From positions 1-8,125 of the forward strand of contig JAKLKT010000111.1 in NCBI GenBank assembly GCA_023150495.1: a DNA stretch of 8,125 bases. The letters are read 5' to 3'. The notes under the pieces are model-generated. The model did no database searches. It was given only the letters and a program-made list of their open reading frames with translations, and had not been told where the DNA came from. This DNA comes from Planctomycetota bacterium. GTDB lineage: Bacteria > Planctomycetota > PLA2. This document shows positions 1 through 5,427 of the stretch, in pieces. Position numbers and translations under genes: made by a program. How positions within the stretch are numbered: the stretch's first letter is position 1; every line of letters begins with the position of its first letter.

Positions 1-95
1 GGCCCCCCCTGCCTCGGACCGCGAGACCCGCGGACCCCGGTTTCCCCGTCCCCGTCAAAACCCGCGAATTCCTCGGTTTTCGGGCGTTTCGCAAT
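1..95. other. No recognisable gene at the left edge
   Basis: Plus-strand frames stay open into this stretch from the window edge: one stops at TGA near 100-102, another at TAA near 119-121, and the third near 151-153. The translations are proline and arginine rich and match nothing I know. The stretch from about 57 onward becomes noticeably richer in A and T than the rest of the window, which fits a promoter-upstream region for the histone gene. The end of an upstream gene cannot be excluded. Confidence 0.3.
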
Positions 96-124
96 TTGAT
101 GCTGTCCGTATGCTCTGCTAAAAC
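96..124 (+). promoter_or_regulatory. Sigma70-like promoter with extended -10, upstream of the histone gene
   Basis: TTGATG at 96-101 (four of six to TTGACA) is followed after exactly 17 nt by TAAAAC at 119-124 (four of six to TATAAT). A TG at 116-117 sits one base upstream of the -10, making it an extended -10 element. The local sequence is clearly more AT-rich than the surroundings. Transcription would begin near 131, giving a leader of about 56 nt before the ATG at 187. This is seen in the sequence; that it is the true promoter is inference. Confidence 0.55.
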
Positions 125-137
125 GCGACGGCATCGG

Positions 138-150
138 GGTGCGAAGCACC
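138..150 (+). other. Very stable GCGAAGC-type mini-hairpin in the histone mRNA leader
   Basis: GGTGC (138-142), GAA loop (143-145) and GCACC (146-150) form a perfect 5-bp stem. The core GCGAAGC is known as an exceptionally stable mini-hairpin in single-stranded DNA. If transcription starts near 131, this hairpin lies close to the 5' end of the transcript, well clear of the ribosome binding site, so it could protect the message from 5' decay. A role is inferred only. Confidence 0.4.
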
Positions 151-176
151 ACTAAACGCGAGTTTTCAGTCGATTC

Positions 177-181
177 GGAGG
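177..181 (+). promoter_or_regulatory. Ribosome binding site deciding the histone start
   Basis: GGAGG at 177-181 lies 5 nt before the ATG at 187. It selects that ATG over the in-frame GTG at 139, which has no such site and would put a tail of unrelated composition on the protein. Confidence 0.75.
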
Positions 182-186
182 ATCCC

Positions 187-387
187 ATGAAGAAGAAGGG
201 AGCGGCCAAGGGCCGCGAGACGCTCGTCGTCGGGAGCAAGGTCAAGGGCTACATCAAGGCCAAGAAGTTCAAGTGCTCCGGCGAGCTCCTCGACGCTCTC
301 AGCGACACCATCCGCAAGAGCCTCGACTCGGCGATGAAGCGCTGCGAGGGCAACAAGCGCTCGACGGTGCGTCCCGTCGACCTCTAG
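187..387 (+). CDS. Small bacterial histone-fold DNA-binding protein
   Basis: This 66-residue basic protein (18 Lys/Arg against 7 Asp/Glu) looks like a single histone fold of the kind found in Bdellovibrio Bd0055. A Lys/Arg-rich N-terminus (1-10) is followed by helix 1 around LVVGSKVKGYIKA (13-25), a loop, the long helix 2 (about 31-55), and the second loop KRSTVRPVDL (57-66). R58 and D65 are seven residues apart, the spacing of the Arg-Asp pair that clamps loop 2 in archaeal histones, and the S/T-V between them also fits. Known family members form dimers that bind and bend or coat DNA as nucleoid proteins; that role is inferred here. The chain stops right after the conserved Asp, so helix 3 is only a stub. 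It has two cysteines, C30 and C53. The gene has its own promoter, strong ribosome site and terminator, which suggests high monocistronic expression. The family call rests on motif recall, not a search. Confidence 0.78.
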   Translation: MKKKGAAKGRETLVVGSKVKGYIKAKKFKCSGELLDALSDTIRKSLDSAMKRCEGNKRSTVRPVDL

Positions 388-395
388 TCCGCTCG

Positions 396-448
396 AACGA
401 TCGCGGCGGCCGGGCGGCAAGCACGCTCGCGCCGCCGCGATCGTTTTT
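396..448 (+). terminator. Strong intrinsic terminator after the histone gene
   Basis: The arm AACGATCGCGGCGGC (396-410) is perfectly complementary to 431-445, giving a 15-bp uninterrupted stem around a 20-nt loop. A run of five T follows at 444-448. It begins 8 nt after the histone stop codon and separates that gene from the next one. Confidence 0.88.
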
Positions 449-471
449 CGTGCCGGGCGCGCGCGGCGCGT

Positions 472-477
472 GATAAT
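472..477 (+). promoter_or_regulatory. Possible -10 element for a leaderless transcript
   Basis: GATAAT matches TATAAT at five of six positions and stands alone in extremely GC-rich sequence. Transcription from it would start near 484-485, on the ATG at 485. No good -35 is visible at 16-19 nt. The same bases could instead be start codons (GTG at 470, ATG at 476). Confidence 0.3.
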
Positions 478-484
478 GGCCGCG

Positions 485-1339
485 ATGCGCCGGATCCTCC
501 CTCTCCTCGCCGCCGCGTCCGTCGCCCTCGCCGACGACGCGTTCCCCCTGCGACTGCAGGCATTCGAAGAGGCCCGCGCGTTCACGCTCGAGCCCGGGGG
601 CCAGGCGAAGGTCTACCCCGCGGTCGAGGCGCTCGTCGCGACGGGCGACGTGCGCGCGGTCGCGCCGGTCGCGGCCTACGTGCTCGAGACGATCACGAGC
701 GAGCGCCGGCTCCTCGAGGACGTGCGCCGGATCCAGAAGGAGATTGGCGAGACCGTGGATCGCCTGGAGGCCGTTTCGCGCGAGCTGTCGCAGCTCGATC
801 TCAAGGAGAAGGCGGGCGACCGCACGGTGGGCCCCGCGATCGAGCAGCGCAAGAGCGAGCAGTCGCTTCGCGAGCGGCAGAACGAGCGGCGCATGAAGGA
901 GATCGAGCAGATCGACCGCACGATCGGCTTCCTGCGCGAGCTGCGACGGAGGCTCGTGGACGACTGCGTCACGCTGCTCAAGGGCAGGAAGGGCGAGGAT
1001 GCCGCCGCGGCCATCGCAGGGATGCGACGCGCCCTCGACGTGGCGGACAAGGAGCAGGCGCTCGTCCTCGTCACCGTCTTCGGCGCGAGCGACCTCGCGG
1101 AGGCCGAGGCCCAGCTTCTCGAGATCCTCGCCGCCCCGAAGGCCGACCGCTCGGTCCGGCTGCGCGCGCAGTACGCGCTGGCGCGGCACCTGTCGCGCAG
1201 CGGCGCGGAGGCCCTGGTGCGCCTCTGGGAGCGCGATCCGAAGGCCGGCGTCCACGCGCAGCATGTCCTCTCGCTCGCCGCCAAGAGGCGGCTCCTCACG
1301 ATCGAGGAAGCGCGCGCCTGGATCGCGACGCTTCCGTAG
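485..1339 (+). CDS. Secreted coiled-coil and helical-repeat protein of unknown function
   Basis: I do not recognise a named family for this 284-residue protein. It begins with a classic signal peptide: MRR, a hydrophobic ILPLLAAASVALA stretch, and a likely cut after ALA at residue 16, so it should act in the periplasm or outside. Residues 40-69 form a helical pair. Residues about 71-160 are a highly charged coiled coil rich in Glu, Arg, Lys and Leu, with a short break near 108-118. Residues about 162-284 are alanine and leucine rich paired helices that look like HEAT or TPR-type repeats. There are no catalytic motifs. In-frame GTG at 470 and ATG at 476 are alternative starts; I chose 485 for the signal peptide and the -10-like GATAAT just upstream. 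None of the starts has a ribosome binding site. The gene follows the histone terminator and probably is not co-transcribed with the histone. A scaffold role in the envelope is a guess. Confidence 0.75.
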   Translation: MRRILPLLAAASVALADDAFPLRLQAFEEARAFTLEPGGQAKVYPAVEALVATGDVRAVAPVAAYVLETITSERRLLEDVRRIQKEIGETVDRLEAVSRELSQLDLKEKAGDRTVGPAIEQRKSEQSLRERQNERRMKEIEQIDRTIGFLRELRRRLVDDCVTLLKGRKGEDAAAAIAGMRRALDVADKEQALVLVTVFGASDLAEAEAQLLEILAAPKADRSVRLRAQYALARHLSRSGAEALVRLWERDPKAGVHAQHVLSLAAKRRLLTIEEARAWIATLP

Positions 1340-1478
1340 CGTCGCGTGTCCGCGCGGGGTCGCCGCGCGATCGGCCCCGGCAAGGGGCGCGGCGAGATGG
1401 CGGTGAGCCGAGCGGCTCCAGCCGCGTCGTCGGGATCAGGGGAGGGAAAGGCCCGGGGACTCCCCGTGGAATGGAATT

Positions 1479-1497
1479 GGAAAAGGGGAAAAGGGAA
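1479..1497 (+). repeat. Polypurine tract with a perfect mirror repeat
   Basis: Nineteen consecutive purines run from 1479 to 1497, and GGAAAAGGGGAAAAGG at 1479-1494 reads the same in both directions. Homopurine mirror repeats can form intramolecular triplex (H-DNA), and the complementary transcript from the minus strand is C and U rich. The position between converging genes suggests it may slow or stop transcription, but this is inference. Confidence 0.5.
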
Positions 1498-1557
1498 TGA
1501 TTAGAGGTGGTACGAAGAGCCCCGGGCAGGTTTTCAGTTTTCTCGCCGATTCCCTCG

Positions 1558-1573
1558 GAGGGCTTCCGCCCTC
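1558..1573. other. Small perfect hairpin after the secretin-like gene
   Basis: GAGGGC (1558-1563), TTCC, GCCCTC (1568-1573) form a 6-bp stem. In the minus-strand transcript the loop is GGAA, a GNRA-type tetraloop, and the hairpin lies about 55 nt past the stop of the gene at 1628. There is no T tract after it, so it is more likely a 3'-end stabiliser than an intrinsic terminator, if it does anything. Confidence 0.35.
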
Positions 1574-1627
1574 GCGACGACCAATGAGATTCCCAGAGTT
1601 TCGCGCGGGCGTCAAGAGGCGGATGCG

Positions 1628-4282
1628 TTACGGCACCCGGCGCACGGTGATCGCGATCACCATCTCCACCAGCCGGTCGGGCCGGCTCTCGGTCGGATGG
1701 GGAATCCGGCACAGCACCGCGCTCCGGGGGGAGTCGGGATTGCCCAGGTCCAGGATCCCCCGGACCCGGCTCCCCGAGAACCGGGTCCGATGGGAGGGGA
1801 TCGCGATCGCGAGGGCCCGCTCCTCTTCGTCCGCCTCGAGCGCGCAGGTTTCCGCGTCGACCTCCACCCGCAGCGTGTTCCCGCGCGAGGTGTAGGGGCG
1901 GAGCGTCACCCGGAGGCCCTCCGTGACCGTGCGCGTCTCCCCGGTCGCGAGGTCCTCCTCGGAGCCGTAGACCGGCGACGTCCGGGCGCGCGAGGAGAGG
2001 ACGTGTCTCGCCTGGAGACCGAGGGCGGTCGGCTTCGGCCAGTCGTCGGTCGGCGCGAACGCGTCCGCGGGCTCCGCGGGATCGAGTCGCCGGAGCAGCT
2101 GCGGGAGCTCGGCCGTGTCCGCAAGCGCGTACTCCGCCCCTTCGAGAGGCTGCAGCGCGAGCTCCTCCCGCGAGAGCCAGCGCGCGAGGACCGGCGAGCG
2201 CACGGCGCGCGTGTGCACCTCGATGACGTACGAGCGCGCGCTCTCCCGCTTCATGGCCTCCACCACCTGCTCCGCGTCCTCGAGCCGCGCCGGCGGCACC
2301 CGGAGCACGGCCTCGGCCACGTCGACCGTGGCCTCCTCGGTGCCGAGCGCCTCGCGGAGGAGCCGCTCGAGGAAGCGGGCCCGATCCTTCAGGACCCCGA
2401 GCGCCTCGGGCGCGACGAACCCCGCGGAGGGATCCGCGAGCGGCCCCGGGAAGTCGCGCTGGCGGAGCAGGAGCTCGCGCAGCGAGACCTCCCCCGCGGG
2501 GAAGGCGTCCGCGGGGCGCGCCTCGGGATCGTCCGCCGCCGCGTTGTGCCAGAGCAGGACGAGCTCCCCCGCGCCCCCTTGGGCCGACGCGAACGGGTCG
2601 AGGAGGCCCGCGGCGACGAGCGTCGCGCCGGGCGGGATGTCCGCGAAGAGCTCCGCCTCCTGCGTCAGGAAACGGGGGATGTCGGGGAAGAGCGGGGGCA
2701 CGGGGGTCTTCGCGACGAGCCGGAGGCCGGTGGCCGTGCGGCCCGTCCGGTCCCGGAGCGGGTAGACGTCGAGGAGGAGGCCGAAGTAGGCGGTGGGCGC
2801 GCGCGTCTCGCGGTAGGCAACCGCGCGGGAGAGCGGCGCCGCCGCGAAGAGCGTCTGCGGCGCGCCGTTCCGGAGCTCGGCCCCGTAGGTGTCGTGCGCC
2901 GGCCGCACCTCGGCGCCGAGGTCGCGGAGGAAGCTGCAGATGTGCTCGACGCCGTGGCGGGCGGGGACGATGCGGTAGAAGACCGGATCGGGGCCGCGGC
3001 GGGAGACCTCGAACTTCCCGAACTGCGCCTCGAGCCGCGCGAGCGCGTCGGCCTTCACCGGCACGAGCAGGAAGCGCCCCGGCAGCGTCGGGGGGGCCGG
3101 CTGCTCCATCCGCTTCACCTCGTCGAGGAGCGCATCGAGCACCTCCGGCCGGTGGCGTGCGACCAGCATGTCGCCCACGGGCTCGAGGAAGTTGTCGCGC
3201 TCCGCCCAGGAGTCGGGGGCCACGCGGAGGGGGAGGTAGAGACGCGCGAAGAGCGCGGGCGACCATGCCGACGGCAGGTCGCGGAAGAGGCTCATCGCCT
3301 CGGGCGTGCGCTGCCAGCTCCCGCCGGGCGCGGGGCGCGGCGGCTGAACGGGCAGCAGGCGGTACTCGTGTTCGCCGGAGGAGACGAGGTCGAGGAGCTT
3401 CTGGAGCTGGTTCAGGTAGTCGCCGAGGGGCGTGGCGGGACGCTCCGGCGGCGCGACCGAGGCGGCGTCGACCGGCCTCCCGTACGCCGCCCGGTGGGCC
3501 GCGTCCCAACGGGCGACGACGTAGGCGCGGAGATCCCGCAGCCGGTCGGAGTCGCTTCCGAACTCGCAGGCATCGATCTCCGCGACGGCCTCGCGGAACG
3601 CCGCCTCGGCGAGGTTCCACCGCTTCGCTTCGGCGTGCGCGACCCCCTTCGCGAGCGAGGTCTGCGCGCGCGCGGCCACCTGCGTGATGCGCGTCTCCGT
3701 CCACTTCCGCACGAACCGCAACGGGTCGCGGATGAAACCGGCCGCGTCCGAGAGCCGCCGCTCCGCCTCCGCGTCGATCTCCTTCGCGGTCGCGTTCGAG
3801 GGATCGAGGTCGAGGACGTTCTTCGCGTGGAGGAGCGCCCGCCACGCCTCCCCGCTCTCGAGGAAGCCCCGGGCCGCGCGCAGTTCCGCCTCGATGCGCT
3901 CGGCCGGGTCGCGCCGCGGGGCCACGGGCTCGGGCGCCGGCTTCGGCGTCTTCGCCTGCACGTGGAGCCGCGCCTCGTCCGCGAGCTTCCGGACCTCCGC
4001 GGGGACGCTCTCCCCCGCGTAGTTCGCGGGCGCGAGGTGCAGGTCGGCGCGTGCCCAGTCCTCGAGGTCCTTGTAGCAGAGCGCGAGCCGGAGGTGCGTC
4101 TCCGCCCGCGCGGCCGGGGCGAGCGTCCCGTCCTCGAGCGCCTGCCGGTAGAGGCGCACCGCGAGGTCGAGGTCGCCGAGCACGAGCTGCGCCTGGCGGG
4201 CGCGGAAGAGGATCTCCTCCGTCGTCTCCGCGCGCGCGACCGCGGCGGCGATCGCGAGGAACGCGATCCCGGCGCGTCCCAT
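1628..4282 (-). CDS. Secreted TPR protein with two degenerate secretin-like modules
   Basis: This 884-residue protein has a signal peptide (MGRAG, a hydrophobic stretch, cut after ARA at 18). TPR-like helical repeats follow around 22-85 and 130-240, with a Pro-rich linker at about 110-125. Residues 352-395 (RVAPDSW, then MLVARHRPEVLDALLDEV) resemble the domain that precedes the secretin core in GspD/PilQ relatives. A secretin-like module then runs to about 580, with RAVAY, a G-LLDVYPL strand, IPPGATLVAAGL and ELVLLW. A second, similar module spans about 652-884: AVLRVPPARLEDAEQVVEAM, YVIEVHTRAV, TEGLRVTLRPY, NTLRVEVDAE and a final RLVEMVIAITVRRV. The canonical VPxLGDIPxLGxLF signature is absent from both, so pore formation is doubtful. 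It is the last gene of a three-gene run, 2 nt after the dGTPase-like gene. The upstream in-frame extension to 4408 overlaps that gene and lacks a signal peptide start. The secretin relationship is from recalled motifs; the periplasmic or outer-membrane location is inferred. Confidence 0.7.
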   Translation of the reverse strand: MGRAGIAFLAIAAAVARAETTEEILFRARQAQLVLGDLDLAVRLYRQALEDGTLAPAARAETHLRLALCYKDLEDWARADLHLAPANYAGESVPAEVRKLADEARLHVQAKTPKPAPEPVAPRRDPAERIEAELRAARGFLESGEAWRALLHAKNVLDLDPSNATAKEIDAEAERRLSDAAGFIRDPLRFVRKWTETRITQVAARAQTSLAKGVAHAEAKRWNLAEAAFREAVAEIDACEFGSDSDRLRDLRAYVVARWDAAHRAAYGRPVDAASVAPPERPATPLGDYLNQLQKLLDLVSSGEHEYRLLPVQPPRPAPGGSWQRTPEAMSLFRDLPSAWSPALFARLYLPLRVAPDSWAERDNFLEPVGDMLVARHRPEVLDALLDEVKRMEQPAPPTLPGRFLLVPVKADALARLEAQFGKFEVSRRGPDPVFYRIVPARHGVEHICSFLRDLGAEVRPAHDTYGAELRNGAPQTLFAAAPLSRAVAYRETRAPTAYFGLLLDVYPLRDRTGRTATGLRLVAKTPVPPLFPDIPRFLTQEAELFADIPPGATLVAAGLLDPFASAQGGAGELVLLWHNAAADDPEARPADAFPAGEVSLRELLLRQRDFPGPLADPSAGFVAPEALGVLKDRARFLERLLREALGTEEATVDVAEAVLRVPPARLEDAEQVVEAMKRESARSYVIEVHTRAVRSPVLARWLSREELALQPLEGAEYALADTAELPQLLRRLDPAEPADAFAPTDDWPKPTALGLQARHVLSSRARTSPVYGSEEDLATGETRTVTEGLRVTLRPYTSRGNTLRVEVDAETCALEADEEERALAIAIPSHRTRFSGSRVRGILDLGNPDSPRSAVLCRIPHPTESRPDRLVEMVIAITVRRVP

Positions 4283-4284
4283 CG

Positions 4285-5427
4285 TCACTCCGGTCCCGTG
4301 CCCGCGTCGGCGTGGAAGAGGCGGCGGTACTCCTGGACCGCCTCGCGGTCGGTCATGCCCGCGATGTAGTCGCAAACGCCGCGCTGCGCCCCGTGTTCCT
4401 TCGCCCACTCCTGCGCGGCGGGGGGGAGCAGCCCCGTGTCGGAGGAGAGCGCGAGGAACATCTCCCGGATGAACCCGGACGCCTTCCGCCGCATGCGCCG
4501 CACGCGGTAGTCGTTGTAGAAGTGGCGGGAGAGGAAGCGGGAGAGCTCCATCTGCCGGCGCTCCATCGCGTGCGACGGCGCGACGAGGCGCTCCCCGCGC
4601 TGGGCGTCGAGGGGGTCCTTGGGGGACATCTCGAGGAGGCGCTCCCGCGACCGGTCGAGGAGGTCCGTCACCGCGCGGTCGATGAGCGAGCGGACGACGT
4701 GGTACCGGCGCCGCGCCGGGTCGAGGCCCGGGAATCGCCGGGTCACGTCGTCGAGCGCGTCGCGCCAGAGCGCGACTTCCGACAGCGCTGCCTCGTCGAG
4801 GATCCCCGACGTGAGCCCGTCGTCGACGTCGTGCGTGTTGTAGGCGATCCGGTCCGCGGCGTCGACGACCTGCGCCTCGAGGCAGAGCTGCCGCTCGCCG
4901 TGTTTCAGGAGGGACTCCCGCACCTCGGCGGTGAGGTTCAGGCCGGGGAACCCCGGGTACTTGCGCTCGATCACGTCCACGATGCGCAGCGCCTGCCGGT
5001 TGTGCTCGAATCCGCCGTGCTCGCGCATCAGCTCCGCGAGCGCGTCCTCGCCGGTGTGGCCGAACGGGCCGTGGCCGATGTCGTGCGCGAGCGCGACCGC
5101 CTCCGTCAGGTCCTCGTTGAGGCTGAGAGCGCGCGCCACCGTCCGCGCGATCTGCGCCACCTCCATCGTGTGGGTGAGGCGCGTCCGGTAGTAGTCGCCG
5201 AAGGTGTTGACGAAGACCTGCGTCTTGTACTCGAGCCGCCGGAAGGCGCCGGAGTGGATGATCCGGTCGCGGTCGCGCTGGTAGGCGGTGCGGTAGGCGT
5301 GCTCCGCCTCCTCGTGCTGCCGGCCGCGGGAGGACCGCGCCTTCATGGCGTAGGGGGCGAGCTCGCGCAGCTCGCGCTCCTCGAGCGCCTCGCGGTTCAC
5401 CATCGTTCCGGCGTCGTGCGCGGGCAT
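4285..5427 (-). CDS. dgt: dGTP triphosphohydrolase-like HD-domain protein
   Basis: This 380-residue cytoplasmic enzyme belongs to the dGTPase/dNTPase branch of the HD phosphohydrolases, which split a dNTP into the deoxynucleoside and triphosphate. The family signature RDRDRIIHSGAFRRLEYKTQ starts at 51. Metal ligands are visible as H86 (THTMEV), H115-D116 (AHDIGHGPFGH) and D192 (DAADRIAYNTHD). The C-terminus keeps the typical YIAGMTDREA (354-363). The length fits the shorter type of the family, such as the Thermus enzyme, rather than the roughly 500-residue E. coli Dgt. Which dNTPs it cleaves, and whether it needs an activating nucleotide, cannot be read from sequence. The start ATG overlaps the stop of the upstream PLP enzyme (TGATG) and has a GGGAG site 5 nt before it. 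MVN at 5403 is a possible internal start. The much longer open frame reaching 6480 is an artefact of high GC. The product would shape dNTP pools or limit foreign DNA synthesis. Confidence 0.93.
   Translation of the reverse strand: MPAHDAGTMVNREALEERELRELAPYAMKARSSRGRQHEEAEHAYRTAYQRDRDRIIHSGAFRRLEYKTQVFVNTFGDYYRTRLTHTMEVAQIARTVARALSLNEDLTEAVALAHDIGHGPFGHTGEDALAELMREHGGFEHNRQALRIVDVIERKYPGFPGLNLTAEVRESLLKHGERQLCLEAQVVDAADRIAYNTHDVDDGLTSGILDEAALSEVALWRDALDDVTRRFPGLDPARRRYHVVRSLIDRAVTDLLDRSRERLLEMSPKDPLDAQRGERLVAPSHAMERRQMELSRFLSRHFYNDYRVRRMRRKASGFIREMFLALSSDTGLLPPAAQEWAKEHGAQRGVCDYIAGMTDREAVQEYRRLFHADAGTGPE
4288..4291 (-). promoter_or_regulatory. Ribosome binding site inside the end of the dGTPase-like gene
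   Basis: On the minus strand GGAG (4291-4288) overlaps the last sense codons of the upstream gene and lies 5 nt before the ATG at 4282. This fixes the start of the secretin-like protein and suggests it is translated by ribosomes finishing the gene before it. Confidence 0.65.

Larger units (their letters stand above)
1340..1627. other. Convergent intergenic gap
   Basis: This 288-nt gap lies between the 3' ends of two genes that face each other. I see no convincing gene in it and no hairpin followed by a T tract in either direction. It holds G-rich blocks at 1439-1458, an inverted GGGGA-C-TCCCC at 1455-1465, a polypurine mirror repeat and a small hairpin, listed separately. The base composition at 1466-1500 is purine-rich and much less GC-rich than the neighbouring genes. 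Confidence 0.6.

Noticed and set aside
139..186. GTG at 139 as the histone start
   Set aside because: It falls inside the leader hairpin, has no ribosome site, and adds 16 residues unlike the family; the ATG at 187 has GGAGG at ideal spacing.
1455..1465. GGGGA-C-TCCCC as a terminator
   Set aside because: A one-base loop cannot form a normal hairpin of this stem length, and no T tract follows.
1296..3845. An 849-codon open frame on the minus strand
   Set aside because: It runs in another frame of the secretin-like gene with low-complexity Arg/Pro/Ala/Gly sequence and crosses the intergenic gap into the coiled-coil gene.
1697..4369. An 890-codon open frame on the plus strand, antisense to the secretin-like gene
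   Set aside because: It is an Arg/Glu/Gly-rich shadow made by high GC at third codon positions, matches no family, and lies entirely opposite a gene with a signal peptide and ribosome site.
4285..5427. The dGTPase-like gene as part of an anti-phage system
   Set aside because: Some dGTPases deplete dNTPs in defence, but this one resembles the widespread housekeeping branch and no other defence gene is near it.
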